A DNA stretch of 53,460 nucleotides, from the NCBI GenBank assembly GCA_003136555.1, contig PLEW01000156.1, positions 7,252 to 60,711 on the forward strand, written 5' to 3'. The notes below the pieces were generated by a model. That model worked only from the letters and a program-made list of their open reading frames with translations. It searched no databases and had not been told where the DNA came from. Below, piece after piece: positions 31,953 through 40,849 of the stretch; position 1 is the first letter of the stretch; every line of letters starts with the position of its first letter. The position numbers were made by a program, and so were the translations under genes. The stretch is from Planctomycetota bacterium (lineage in GTDB: Bacteria; Planctomycetota; UBA11346).

Positions 31953-33224
31953 TCAGGGCGCCGGGTAGAGGCAGCTCTGCGGCACGATGCGCTTGATCTC
32001 GTGGTCGGACGACCAGCTGAGCGAGACCTGGGCGATCGACGGATCCTGGAAGTATTCGAGGATGATCGGGTACGGCTTGCCCGCCTCCAGCTGGATGCGG
32101 CCATGGAATTCCCTGGCCTCATTGCGGTGCCATTCGTCGATCAGCAGGGTGCCGTCGATCCATAGGCGCACGCCATCGTCGACGGTGACCCAGAAGGTGT
32201 ATTCCTCGCTGTACCGAGCTACCAGCTGGCCGGTCCAGCGGATGGAGAAGGTCTCCGGTTCGATGCGCGGATCCGGCGCCAGCGCGCCCCAATTGAATGA
32301 GATCTGCGGATCTACGCGGGAGAAGCGGTAATCGCGGAACTCCAGGCTGTCGAAGTAATCGCCCTTCAGGCCGGTGCCGGCGACGCTGAGATCGGGCGGT
32401 TCCGGTTCGCCGATGCGATGCAAGCTGATCGCCCGGCCCTCGTGGCTCTCGGCGATGTAGCCCGCGTTCACCAGCACCGGGTCGCTGTACGGATCGCGGA
32501 AGCGCACGATGCCCTTGACCACCTCGAGGTGGGAGGCCCGGCTGTCGCAGGAGAGGGTGAAGTGGGTGCCGACGACGGTGGCCTGGGACTGTACCGTTGC
32601 GATCACCAGGGGATGGTCGATCGGCTGTGGCGCGACCTCGGCCTCGATGCTGCCCTGCTCGAGGCGCAAGGCGATGCCGCTGGTGGCGGCATCGAGCGAG
32701 GTGACCGCCAGGATGGCTGCGCTGGAGAGGATCAGCGCGCTGCCGTCAGCGAGCTGGAGCTGGGCCCTGCCCTCCCCTGACATCATCAGCCGGTCGCCGG
32801 CCACCACCCTCGCCCCGACCGGCAGGGGTGTGCTGTGGCCTGCGCGGATGACGGCAAGCTGGCCAGCGATCATGGTGGCATGGGGCGGTGACGCGGTGTG
32901 CAGGACGGCGACCACGGTGACGGCCACCGCGACCAGGGCGGCGGCGGCGACCAGGTGGCGTTTACCCCAGGTCGTGCTGGTGCGCTTGGGGGGTGGCCGG
33001 CGTCGCGGCACCGGCGGCTGCATCGCGAGCAGATGGTCGGAAATCAGCAGTTCGCGCAGCTGCCCGTGCTGGCACGCCAGCCGGGTGAACTGCTCCCGTT
33101 TGCGCGCATCGTGGCGCAGGGCCTCTGCGAGCTCCTGGCGCTCCTGCTCGCCGCAGCAGCCATCCAGGTGGCGCAGGACCAGGCAGTCGAAGGCCTCATT
33201 CGCTGGCGGCTCGCTAGGGGGCAT
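31953..33224 (-). CDS. FecR-PA14 transmembrane protein, partner of the ECF sigma factor
   Basis: This 423-residue protein has a cytoplasmic N-terminus (1-88), one transmembrane helix (about 90-110), a FecR domain (about 117-225; GDRLMMSGEGRAQLQLADGS and VVGTHFTL) and a C-terminal PA14 domain (about 285-418; YTFWVTVDDGVRLWIDG). FecR-type proteins downstream of ECF sigma factors usually act as anti-sigma factors or signal relays. PA14 is a carbohydrate-binding beta-barrel, here outside the cytoplasmic membrane. ATG 33224 overlaps the sigma stop by 11 bp, so the two are coupled. The N-terminal segment has no classic zinc anti-sigma HxxxCxxC motif. Confidence 0.88.
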   Translation of the reverse strand: MPPSEPPANEAFDCLVLRHLDGCCGEQERQELAEALRHDARKREQFTRLACQHGQLRELLISDHLLAMQPPVPRRRPPPKRTSTTWGKRHLVAAAALVAVAVTVVAVLHTASPPHATMIAGQLAVIRAGHSTPLPVGARVVAGDRLMMSGEGRAQLQLADGSALILSSAAILAVTSLDAATSGIALRLEQGSIEAEVAPQPIDHPLVIATVQSQATVVGTHFTLSCDSRASHLEVVKGIVRFRDPYSDPVLVNAGYIAESHEGRAISLHRIGEPEPPDLSVAGTGLKGDYFDSLEFRDYRFSRVDPQISFNWGALAPDPRIEPETFSIRWTGQLVARYSEEYTFWVTVDDGVRLWIDGTLLIDEWHRNEAREFHGRIQLEAGKPYPIILEYFQDPSIAQVSLSWSSDHEIKRIVPQSCLYPAP

Positions 33225-33795
33225 GGCCGGAGCCCTCGCGCTGGATGCGCTGGCGCACGCAGGCGGCCAGGCTGCGGTGGATGCGGCTGATGGTCACATA
33301 GACGGTGTTGATCGGCTGGCCCAGGATCTCGGCGATGCGGGCGCCCGGCAGATTGTCGTGATAGCGCATGCGCACCAGCTGCTTGGCGCGCGGGCTGATG
33401 CCGCTCAGGCATCGGCGCAGTGCGGTGAGCGCTTCGATATGATCGTCCTCGACCTCGTTGGTCTGCCAGTGCCGGTCGATCAGGTCGAGCAGATCGTCGC
33501 CCAGGGCGAGCGGTCCGGAGCTGCGGCGGTTGACCGCCTTGAGCGACTGGAAGCGCGCGATGGTGCGGGCCCAGGGCTTGAAGCCCTCGGCATCGGCGAG
33601 CTGGTCGCACTTCTGCAGCACCACGATCGAAACCTCCTGGAAGACGTCCTCGGTGAGGTTGGGGTCGCCGGTGATGGCGTTGATGTAGCCTATGAGCATG
33701 CCGCGATTCGCCAGCAATAGGCGCAGCGCCCTGGTCTCGTCCATGCCGGTGGCGAGGAGCAACGAGGGGGCGGTCGAAGCGGTGGTGGGGGCCAT
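33214..33795 (-). CDS. ECF sigma factor (Rhodopirellula/Verrucomicrobium type)
   Basis: This 193-residue extracytoplasmic-function sigma factor contains region 2 (NLTEDVFQEVSIVVLQ, about 56-71, then GFKPWARTIARFQSLKAVNR) and region 4 (LSGISPRAKQLVRMRYHDNLPGARIAEILG, then INTVYVTISRIHRSL). The AR..Q.LK..NRR form and the FecR partner are typical of the Rhodopirellula/Verrucomicrobium ECF group. ATG 33795 has AAAGGCGG upstream and lies just after an ECF-type promoter; a longer frame to 34059 overlaps the NUDIX gene and looks like shadow sequence. The gene is followed by the FecR-PA14 gene. Confidence 0.92.
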   Translation of the reverse strand: MAPTTASTAPSLLLATGMDETRALRLLLANRGMLIGYINAITGDPNLTEDVFQEVSIVVLQKCDQLADAEGFKPWARTIARFQSLKAVNRRSSGPLALGDDLLDLIDRHWQTNEVEDDHIEALTALRRCLSGISPRAKQLVRMRYHDNLPGARIAEILGQPINTVYVTISRIHRSLAACVRQRIQREGSGHAP

Positions 33796-33819
33796 GGCGT
33801 TGCCGCCTTTTATATGCCC

Positions 33820-33846
33820 AAACGGTGCCTGCGGTACAGACGTTCC
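33820..33846 (-). promoter_or_regulatory. ECF-type promoter (GGAAC-N17-CGTTT) before the sigma gene
   Basis: On the minus strand, GGAAC (33846-33842) and CGTTT (33824-33820) are separated by 17 bases, the classic ECF -35/-10 pair. The start would be near 33812, leaving a 17-nt leader with the ribosome site. Autoregulation by the sigma factor encoded next is the natural reading. Confidence 0.6.
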
Positions 33847-33899
33847 CGGCCATCGCCACGACCCGCGGTCGGGCGGGTGAATCAGTGCAGACGGCGCAT

Positions 33900-34751
33900 T
33901 CAGAGGCCTGTCGCCGCCGTCTCGCCCGGATCGCCGGGATGCATCCGATGCAGCCAGGCGGGACCGTAGCGGTCGGCGCCCCAGGCCAGCAGGGTCGCAC
34001 GCAGCACCGGCGTCAGGGGGGTGGAACCGAGCAGCGCCCCCTCGATGTCGCTGCGGCATTCGGCCAGCGACCAGCAGGCGGTGTGCTCGTGCAGGTCGAG
34101 GCGGGCCTCGATGTCGGCGCGCAGCAGCCGGGTTTGCCCGGCATAGACCAGCTCCGGCTGGCGGACGGTGCGGTCCTCGGTCACGGCGATGGCGCGCAGA
34201 TCGTCCAGCTCGTCGCAGGCGATGCCGACCTCCTCGGCGAGCTCACGCGCCATCTCGGCGATCAGATCGACGCTGCTGCCCGGCTCCGGCACCTCCATGG
34301 TGCCGCCGAAGGGATGGGCATGGCACGGATAGAGCGCCACCCTGTCGCTGCGCATGCCGAAGATCAGGAAGCCGTCGCCGCTCGAGAGCGCGACGCTGGT
34401 GCCGACCGGATTGGCCATCAGCTGGCCGCCGGCCTGCTCTGCCCACTCGGGGTGGCGGACATTGGTGCCGAGGTAGTCCTTGTAGGTGGTGCGGCTGAGG
34501 CGCAGATGCAGGCCGCTCGCGCCCACCGCATAGCCTTCCAGTCGGCACAGCGCGCCATTGTACAGGTGCACGCCGGGCCGTGCGAGGGCGTCAACCCAGG
34601 CATCGTCGACCTGCTCCTGCGCCGCTGGCGGCAGCCGGTGGCTGCTGGCCGTCCAGCTGGCACGCAGGCGCTCGGCGGGCCAGGACCCGCGCGCCAGGAT
34701 GCGCACGGAATGGGCGCTGTAGCGCTCGATCCGCCCGCCACCGGCGCTCAT
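33900..34751 (-). CDS. NUDIX-like hydrolase family protein
   Basis: This 283-residue protein has an N-terminal 90-residue helical region and a Nudix fold. The Nudix helix is clear as RELAEEVGI (about 166-174), preceded by HPFGGTMEVPEPGSS; the Glu normally eight residues before the Arg is Val, so the box is not perfect. The substrate is unknown. The ATG overlaps the stop of the GldG-like gene (ATGA), so the gene is co-transcribed with it and the ABC-2 permease. It could be a housekeeping Nudix unrelated to the transporter, or a diverged binding protein. Confidence 0.75.
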   Translation of the reverse strand: MSAGGGRIERYSAHSVRILARGSWPAERLRASWTASSHRLPPAAQEQVDDAWVDALARPGVHLYNGALCRLEGYAVGASGLHLRLSRTTYKDYLGTNVRHPEWAEQAGGQLMANPVGTSVALSSGDGFLIFGMRSDRVALYPCHAHPFGGTMEVPEPGSSVDLIAEMARELAEEVGIACDELDDLRAIAVTEDRTVRQPELVYAGQTRLLRADIEARLDLHEHTACWSLAECRSDIEGALLGSTPLTPVLRATLLAWGADRYGPAWLHRMHPGDPGETAATGL

Positions 34752-36319
34752 CACCGGCGCTCCCACCAGGCGAGGATGGCGGCGCCGATGCAGCTGCACG
34801 GGACCGCGGCGATGAGCAGCGCCATCAGCCAGAATAGTCCGCGATCGGTGATGTCGACGCGGAAGGCGGCGGTCTCGCTCTCGGGGATGGCGCTCACCGG
34901 TTCGCGGCGGGCGGCCCATTTGGCGAGATCGACCAGCCAGGTCTGGTTGGCGAAGTTCTCCTGCCCCAGGACCCCGTCGCTGGCCGCTTCGCGGCTGCCC
35001 CATAGGACCAGGCGCGTGCCCTGGCCGGCGCGCACGCTGTCGCTGCTCGGCTGCGCGGTCAGCGCCCAGGCGATCGGGATGGATGGGCCGAGATGCTCGG
35101 GCTCGGTCAACGGGTCCGAGCGGAGCTTCAGCCAGGCATCGTTCTTCGCCGTCTGCAGCAGGGGATCGGCGCTGAAGGGCGGGATGCCGAGCGCAGCATA
35201 CGCCTCCGCCAGGGCATTGCCGGTATCGGCACCCACCAGGCGCGGGTCGAGCACCTGGACCAGCACCGAGTATGGGCTCAGCAGGCTCTGGCCGCTCAAG
35301 GCGACCTGGGCCGATGCCAGGTGGTGCGGATTGACCAGCCCCGCGCCGATAACCAGGTTGTGGTAGGGGAAATTGGCGGCGCCCGCGAAGTTGCGGGTGA
35401 GGCTGGCGATGACCGGGAGCGCTCCGGGCTCGGCGGCCGTCAGGTAAGCCTTCCAGTCGGTCGGCAGCGGCTTGGTCACCAGGCGCCCCCAGAGGATGCC
35501 ACGCCGCCGCAGAGCCGCGATCAGGTCGGCAGGCATGCGGTCATCGCCCATGACCAGCGCCGCGCCGCCATCGGCCAGATGCTGCTCGACCGCATGCAGA
35601 TCGGCGTCTCCCAGCGGGAAGATCGGGCCTGCGAGGATGAGCAGTGCATCGGCGGCGATATGCCCGCCGCGGGCGAGCTCGACATCCGCGACGGTGAAGC
35701 CGCCCAGCTCCAGGCTGCGCCGCAGGCGGCTGTCGCCATCCTGGTCGCCGCCGTCAGGGCGCAGTTCGCCGTGCCCCGAGAGGAAGACCGCATGGGGCGG
35801 GTGCTGATCGCGCAGGCTCAGGAGCGCGCCGCCGATCTCGCGCTGAAGCAGCTGGCGGGTGAGCAGGTTGAAGGGGATCTTGAAGGCGCGATCGCTGCCA
35901 TCCGCGCTCGAGACCACGTAGATCGCCGGAGCGGCGGCCTCATGGTAGCGCTTGCTGAACTCGTCGAGGGCGACGCGATGGAGGGCGGGATCGATGTGCC
36001 GCACGCTCAGCGCGTGCGGATTCTCCTGCGCCATCTCGCGCAGGCCTTCGGCGCAGGGCTCCGCCATGGCCGCCACGCGCTCGTCCCAGATGGTCACCAG
36101 CTCGATCGGCGAGCGCTGGTCGGCGATGATTCGCACCAATGCGGGCGAGAGGGTGAAGCGGTGGTCGGCGCTCATGTCGGCGCGCAGGCCGAGCTTGTCG
36201 CAGGTGGCGACCACGATGGCCAGCAGCGCAAGCACGCTGACCGTGCGTCCGCCCAAGGAGCCGAGCCGCTTGAGCCATTGCAGCCGATGGAAGCGCATGA
36301 TCGGGCGGTCGTCAGCCAT
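34751..36319 (-). CDS. GldG-like ABC-associated membrane protein
   Basis: This 522-residue protein of the GldG/ABC_transp_aux type has an N-terminal membrane helix (about 20-38), a large extracytoplasmic region (DMSADHRFTLSPALVRII, HAVFLSGHGE, ADALLILAGP) and a C-terminal helix (about 493-515). Such proteins pair with ABC-2 permeases in exporters; the GldFG pair is the named example. ATG 36319 overlaps the upstream permease gene by 8 bp; a longer frame to 36454 is read through the permease gene and lacks family similarity. No ATPase gene lies in the operon, so the energy-coupling subunit is elsewhere or missing. Confidence 0.83.
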   Translation of the reverse strand: MADDRPIMRFHRLQWLKRLGSLGGRTVSVLALLAIVVATCDKLGLRADMSADHRFTLSPALVRIIADQRSPIELVTIWDERVAAMAEPCAEGLREMAQENPHALSVRHIDPALHRVALDEFSKRYHEAAAPAIYVVSSADGSDRAFKIPFNLLTRQLLQREIGGALLSLRDQHPPHAVFLSGHGELRPDGGDQDGDSRLRRSLELGGFTVADVELARGGHIAADALLILAGPIFPLGDADLHAVEQHLADGGAALVMGDDRMPADLIAALRRRGILWGRLVTKPLPTDWKAYLTAAEPGALPVIASLTRNFAGAANFPYHNLVIGAGLVNPHHLASAQVALSGQSLLSPYSVLVQVLDPRLVGADTGNALAEAYAALGIPPFSADPLLQTAKNDAWLKLRSDPLTEPEHLGPSIPIAWALTAQPSSDSVRAGQGTRLVLWGSREAASDGVLGQENFANQTWLVDLAKWAARREPVSAIPESETAAFRVDITDRGLFWLMALLIAAVPCSCIGAAILAWWERR

Positions 36320-37037
36320 GGATGCGCCTCGCGCACAGCGCTCCGTGTGCGAGCACCAGGCAGGCCGCCGTTCCGCAGACGAAGTAGGCGACATTGCCGA
36401 GGCGGATCTCGCCACGGAAGAAGGCGCCGACGCGGCTGCCCAGGCCGAGCGCATCGCTGATGCTGTGCACCACGCTGTCCTGGCCGGCGAGGCCGATGAG
36501 CAGCAGCACGGTGATCGCTCCGAAGCTCAAGACATAGGCGGCAACCGGGCTGTCCACCAGCAGGCTGATCCAGTTGCCCAGGGCGGCGAAGAAGGCGCAT
36601 TCGAGCACCAGTCCGAGGTAGCCCGAGACCAGGTGGCCGTAATGCACCTGGCTGATGAACACCAGCACCAGGGGCTGGATGAGCGTCGCGGCGACCAGGG
36701 AGCAGAGCACCAGGAAGGAGGCGAGGAACTTGCCGATCACCAGCTGATGCTCCCGGATCGGCGCCGTCAGCAGCAGCTGCATCGTGCCCTGCACGCGCTC
36801 GGCGGCGAAGCTGGTCATGGTCACCGCCGGGGCCAGCAGGCAGAGGAAGAACACCCCCAGCTCCAGGGCATCGACGAACAGCGGCACCGGGGCGCCGGCC
36901 GTGCCGTGGACGCCGTAGAGGGTGTAGACGAACATGCCATTGGTCAGCATGGTCCAGCAGGCGAGCAGGAGCCAGGCGAGCGGGGTGGTGAAGGCGGCGA
37001 TGAGATCGCGCCGGCAGATGGACCAGATCACTTCCAT
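36312..37037 (-). CDS. ABC-2 type permease (GldF-like)
   Basis: This 241-residue membrane protein has six helices and the characteristic segment TMTSFAAERVQGTMQLLLTAPIR (about 73-95), in which the E-R-x-x-G-T motif marks ABC-2 permeases. It begins a three-gene operon with the GldG-like and NUDIX genes. Gliding motility should not be assumed: similar pairs are common in PVC bacteria without known gliding. The ATPase partner is not in the window. Confidence 0.86.
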   Translation of the reverse strand: MEVIWSICRRDLIAAFTTPLAWLLLACWTMLTNGMFVYTLYGVHGTAGAPVPLFVDALELGVFFLCLLAPAVTMTSFAAERVQGTMQLLLTAPIREHQLVIGKFLASFLVLCSLVAATLIQPLVLVFISQVHYGHLVSGYLGLVLECAFFAALGNWISLLVDSPVAAYVLSFGAITVLLLIGLAGQDSVVHSISDALGLGSRVGAFFRGEIRLGNVAYFVCGTAACLVLAHGALCARRIHG

Positions 37038-37119
37038 ACGGCTGCGATGCTAGCGGACATGGTGCGTTTCGGCCAGCGCCAGGAGTCGGAGCAGTCGATC
37101 CGCCGGTCGCTATGCGCGC

Positions 37120-37710
37120 TCATGCGCGGACCAGCATCTTCTCGACCCAGCGGGAGATGAGGTCCTGCTCGAGGTTCACCGGCATCCCCGGACGCAGCGC
37201 CGCCAGGCTGGTCTTCTCCAGGGTATGGGGTATGATGGCGATGGAGCAGCGGCTGCCGCGGCAGTCCCAGGTGGTCAGGCTGACGCCGTCGACCGCCAGC
37301 GATCCCTTCTCCACCACCTGGACCGAACCGTCGTCCGGCAGGACGATGGTGAAGCGCTCGCTGGCGCCCTCCTTGCGGCGCTCGACCAGCCGGCCGACGC
37401 CATCGACATGGCCGGATACCAGGTGCCCGCCGAGGCGGCCACCGAAGGCCAGCGCACGCTCGAGGTTCACCAGCCTGCCGGCATGCCAGCCCGCGATGGT
37501 GCTCTTGCGCCTGGTCTCGGCGCTGACCTGGAAGTGCGCGATGCGCTGCTCCAGCCGGGCGACCGTCAGGCAGATGCCCGAGACGCAGATGCTGTCGCCC
37601 AGGATGGTGCCCTCGGCGAGCGGACCGAGGTCCAGCTCGAGCAGCGAATCCTCGACCCCGTGGCTGCAGGCCTGCACGGCGGTGCAATGCTCGATGATGC
37701 CGGTGAACAT
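37120..37710 (-). CDS. ribE: Riboflavin synthase, alpha chain
   Basis: This 196-residue enzyme converts two lumazines to riboflavin plus a pyrimidine. It begins with the invariant MFTGIIE. Two lumazine-binding repeats are seen, with ICVSGICLTV and LAVDGVSLTT, and HLVSGHVDGVG opens the second repeat. ATG 37710 is fixed by the N-terminal motif; the same frame remains open far upstream only as a shadow of glnE. It is divergent from glnE with 99 bp between, and no FMN riboswitch is recognisable there. Confidence 0.95.
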   Translation of the reverse strand: MFTGIIEHCTAVQACSHGVEDSLLELDLGPLAEGTILGDSICVSGICLTVARLEQRIAHFQVSAETRRKSTIAGWHAGRLVNLERALAFGGRLGGHLVSGHVDGVGRLVERRKEGASERFTIVLPDDGSVQVVEKGSLAVDGVSLTTWDCRGSRCSIAIIPHTLEKTSLAALRPGMPVNLEQDLISRWVEKMLVRA

Positions 37711-37809
37711 GCCTGGCATGTAAGCATGGCCGAGGCGGTGTACAAGTCGCTGCCCGGTACGGGTCTGGACAGTGGCATCGGTCGGCGACCTGGAGACGAT
37801 GGCCAGGGT

Positions 37810-40746
37810 ATGAGCGATCCTACCTGGCAGCCACGGCTGATCGCCGAGCATGGCAATGCCGCCGAGCTGGTGCTCTCCCGTGCCGCCCTGGTGGCAGGCA
37901 AGCTGGCCGATCCGCAGCGCGCCCTCGCCGACCTCAGGTCCTTCCTGCAGCTGTCGGCGGATGTGCGGGATACGGTGGCGCGGCTGCAGGCGGACCCGAC
38001 CGCACTCGACCTGCTCATGCGCCTGGGCTCGGTGAGCCGCTACGGGCTCGATATCGCGCTGCGCAACCCCGAGCAGTTCTGGCAGATGGTCCGCGAACGG
38101 CAGTTCCGCCAGCTCTGGGGGCGTCGTCTGCTTGCCAGCCAGCTGCGCGCGGAGTTGATCGCCGGACTGCCGTTCGACCAGCAGTGCGCCTGCCTGGCGC
38201 GCTTCAAGCATCGCCACTTCCTGCGCATCATCGCCGGCGACATCAGCGGGGATCTCGGCTTCGATGGTTTGGTCGGGGAGCTCTCGGATGTCGTCGATGT
38301 CATCGCCGAATCGGCGCTGGAGCTGGCCGCCCAGGTGGTCATCGCCCGGCATCCCGAGCTCGCCACGCGCCAGAGCCAGGGTTTCGGCATGGTGGTCCTG
38401 GCGATGGGCAAGCTCGGAGCACGCGAGCTCAACTACAGCTCTGACATCGACCTCATCTTCATCTACCGGATGCAGGCCGACCAGCAGGGCGCCGAAGCGG
38501 GGACATACTGGCACGAATGCTACCAGCGCCTCGGTCAGGAGATCATCCGCATGCTCGAGACCCCCGGCGGCGGGGCTCACCTCTTCCGCGTCGATATGCG
38601 CCTGAGGCCCGAAGGCGACAAGGGCGAGCTGGCGCTGAGCCTGCGCGAGACCGTCGATTACTATTACAGCGTCGGCCGTCCGTGGGAGCGCCAGGCGATG
38701 ATCAAGGCGCGGCCGATCGCCGGGGACTTCAGCCTCGGCGAACGCTTCATCGAGGAGCTGCGGCCCTGGGTCTTCCCCAAGGACCAGGAATGGGAAACGC
38801 TGGAGGAAGCGCGCAGCATGCGCCGGCGCATCGAGGAGCGGGCCCAGGAGGACAACATCAAGACTGGGGCCGGTGGCATCCGCGACATCGAATTCCTCGC
38901 CCAATTCTTCCAGCTCTCATTCGGGGGGCGCATACCGGAATTGCGTGAGCGCGCCACCTTGCCAACCATCCGCATGCTCAAGGATCGCGGCATCCTGCCC
39001 CGCCATCACGCCGGGCTGCTGGAGCAGCACTATTGCTTCCTGCGCATGATCGAGCACCGCCTGCAGATGTGGGAGGATCGCCAGGAGCACGAGCTGCCGC
39101 GCGCCGCGGCTGCGCGGCGCCTGCTGGCTGCGCGCTGCGGCTTCAGCGGTCCGGACGGACTGGCGCAGTTCGACGCCGTCCAATTGAGCGTGCGTGCCCA
39201 GGTGAGAAGCATCGTCGCGCGGCACTTCCTCGATACCACGCCGGAGCAGGATGCCATGCTCGCGTTGGTGGTCCAGGGCCAGGCGGATGAGCGCTTGGCC
39301 GGGAAGTACCTGGCGCCGCTCGGATTTCACGATCTCAGGCGCGCCTGTGCAAACCTCCGCCGGCTCAGCGACGAGCCGTTCTTCCTGCTCGCCCGCAGCC
39401 GTACCGAGCGCAGCCTGGTGCAGATCCTGCCGGTGCTGCTGCAGCTGCTCTCGCAGGCGCCGGATCCGGACCAGGCGCTCGAGAACCTGGTGCGCATCGT
39501 CTCCGCCGTCGGCGGCCGCTCCACCTTCTTCGCCCTGCTGAATGCCAATCGCCAGCTGCTCAATCTGTTCGCCGACATCGCCGGCTGGTCGAACTTTCTG
39601 GTCAGCCTGTTCCAGGATTTCCCCGGGCTCCCCGACGAGGTGATCGACCAGCTGAACCGCGCCCCCAAGCATCCCTCGGTGCTGCATCCCGAAGCTCGCT
39701 CGCTCATCCATGGCATCACCGCCATCGCCGAACCGCTGGCCTTCATGAAGGCGCGCGAGACCGCCGACATCGCCATCCGCGATCTCGATGGCCTGGCCCA
39801 GTCGGAGGTCGGGCAGCGGCTCAGCGGCCTGGCCTCGGCCATCCTCAGCGCGGTGCTCCAGCGCGTGGTCGCCGAGCGCGCCCGCCAATGGGGCATCCCC
39901 CAGGTAGCAGGCCGGCCGACGCGCTTCGCCGTGCTCGGCCTGGGCAAGCTCGGCAGCCATGAGCTGACCTACGCCTCGGACATGGATGTGATCTTCGTCT
40001 GCGATCCGGGTGGGATCTGCCCGCGAGCAACCCAGCACGATGGGGAGGAGTTCTGGACCAGGGTGGCGCAGTCGCTGATGGCGGCGCTGGGCGAGAATCG
40101 CATCTACGAGATCGATCCGCGCCTGCGCCCGTGGGGCAATCAGGGACCTCTGGTCGCCAACCTCCAGGCCTTGGCGGACTACTGGAGCCAGCCGCGCGAT
40201 GTGTGGGAGCGCATGGCCATGCTGCGCATCTCGATCTTGTCCGGAGATCCTCGCCTGGGCGAACAGGCGCTGTCGCTGATCCGGGGCGCGGCCTTCTCGC
40301 AGCCGCTGCCAGGCGATGCGGCGCACCAGGTGCGCAGCATGCGCAGCCGGCTCGAGGAGAGCGTTGCCGGGCGCGACCATGTCAAGCGCGGCTGGGGCGG
40401 CTATGTGGACCACGAGTTCATTGCCGAATACTGCTGCCTGGGCCTGCCTCCCGGTGCGATGCCGATCGGTATCCCGATCGAGGACATGCTGCGCCAGCTC
40501 GGCAAGCTCGGCCGTCTGCCCGAGGAGGCGCCCACCAGCATGATCTCCGGCCTACGGGTGCTGCGCTTCGCCGAGGCGCGCATGCGCCTGAGTGCGGGCA
40601 ACGCGGTCAGCAGCCTGCCGACCGAACCGGAGCCGCGGGCGCGCATGGCCCGCCGCTGCAGCTATCCGGACCTCGGCGCATTCGACCTCGCCCTGCACTT
40701 GGCGCGTGAGAATGCGCGCCGCTGGTTCTCGCGCCTGATCGTCTAG
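37810..40746 (+). CDS. glnE: Bifunctional glutamine synthetase adenylyltransferase/deadenylylase
   Basis: This 978-residue GlnE controls glutamine synthetase by adding and removing AMP. Two nucleotidyltransferase domains are intact. The N-terminal one has GKLGARELNYSSDIDLIFIY (D212, D214) and the C-terminal one has GKLGSHELTYASDMDVIFV (D724, D726), each followed by its helical domain with the VDMRLRPEGDKG and IDPRLRPWGNQG segments. Length is normal. ATG 37810 was chosen; an upstream in-frame ATG near 37726 adds a stretch without similarity. No PII gene is nearby. Confidence 0.95.
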   Translation: MSDPTWQPRLIAEHGNAAELVLSRAALVAGKLADPQRALADLRSFLQLSADVRDTVARLQADPTALDLLMRLGSVSRYGLDIALRNPEQFWQMVRERQFRQLWGRRLLASQLRAELIAGLPFDQQCACLARFKHRHFLRIIAGDISGDLGFDGLVGELSDVVDVIAESALELAAQVVIARHPELATRQSQGFGMVVLAMGKLGARELNYSSDIDLIFIYRMQADQQGAEAGTYWHECYQRLGQEIIRMLETPGGGAHLFRVDMRLRPEGDKGELALSLRETVDYYYSVGRPWERQAMIKARPIAGDFSLGERFIEELRPWVFPKDQEWETLEEARSMRRRIEERAQEDNIKTGAGGIRDIEFLAQFFQLSFGGRIPELRERATLPTIRMLKDRGILPRHHAGLLEQHYCFLRMIEHRLQMWEDRQEHELPRAAAARRLLAARCGFSGPDGLAQFDAVQLSVRAQVRSIVARHFLDTTPEQDAMLALVVQGQADERLAGKYLAPLGFHDLRRACANLRRLSDEPFFLLARSRTERSLVQILPVLLQLLSQAPDPDQALENLVRIVSAVGGRSTFFALLNANRQLLNLFADIAGWSNFLVSLFQDFPGLPDEVIDQLNRAPKHPSVLHPEARSLIHGITAIAEPLAFMKARETADIAIRDLDGLAQSEVGQRLSGLASAILSAVLQRVVAERARQWGIPQVAGRPTRFAVLGLGKLGSHELTYASDMDVIFVCDPGGICPRATQHDGEEFWTRVAQSLMAALGENRIYEIDPRLRPWGNQGPLVANLQALADYWSQPRDVWERMAMLRISILSGDPRLGEQALSLIRGAAFSQPLPGDAAHQVRSMRSRLEESVAGRDHVKRGWGGYVDHEFIAEYCCLGLPPGAMPIGIPIEDMLRQLGKLGRLPEEAPTSMISGLRVLRFAEARMRLSAGNAVSSLPTEPEPRARMARRCSYPDLGAFDLALHLARENARRWFSRLIV

Positions 40747-40849
40747 CCAGCTGCCAGCTCGTCGAGCCCGGTGACGGTGGCACTCGCCGACCGGGGCCGT
40801 ATAACCGCCACCACGGCGATGGGCCGGGCCCGACGACGAGGAGCATGCG

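Noticed and set aside
34751-37037. A gliding-motility system based on the GldF/GldG-like pair
   Set aside because: Only two of the many gliding genes are present and the ATPase is missing; such pairs occur widely outside gliding bacteria.
37711-37809. A possible FMN riboswitch before riboflavin synthase
   Set aside because: The 99-bp divergent gap is too short for the FMN element and has none of its conserved segments.
37711-38904. A long upstream extension of riboflavin synthase
   Set aside because: The invariant MFTGIIE fixes the start at 37710; the extension is the shadow of glnE.
38917-40413. A 498-codon minus-strand frame
   Set aside because: It lies opposite glnE, which carries both nucleotidyltransferase motifs.
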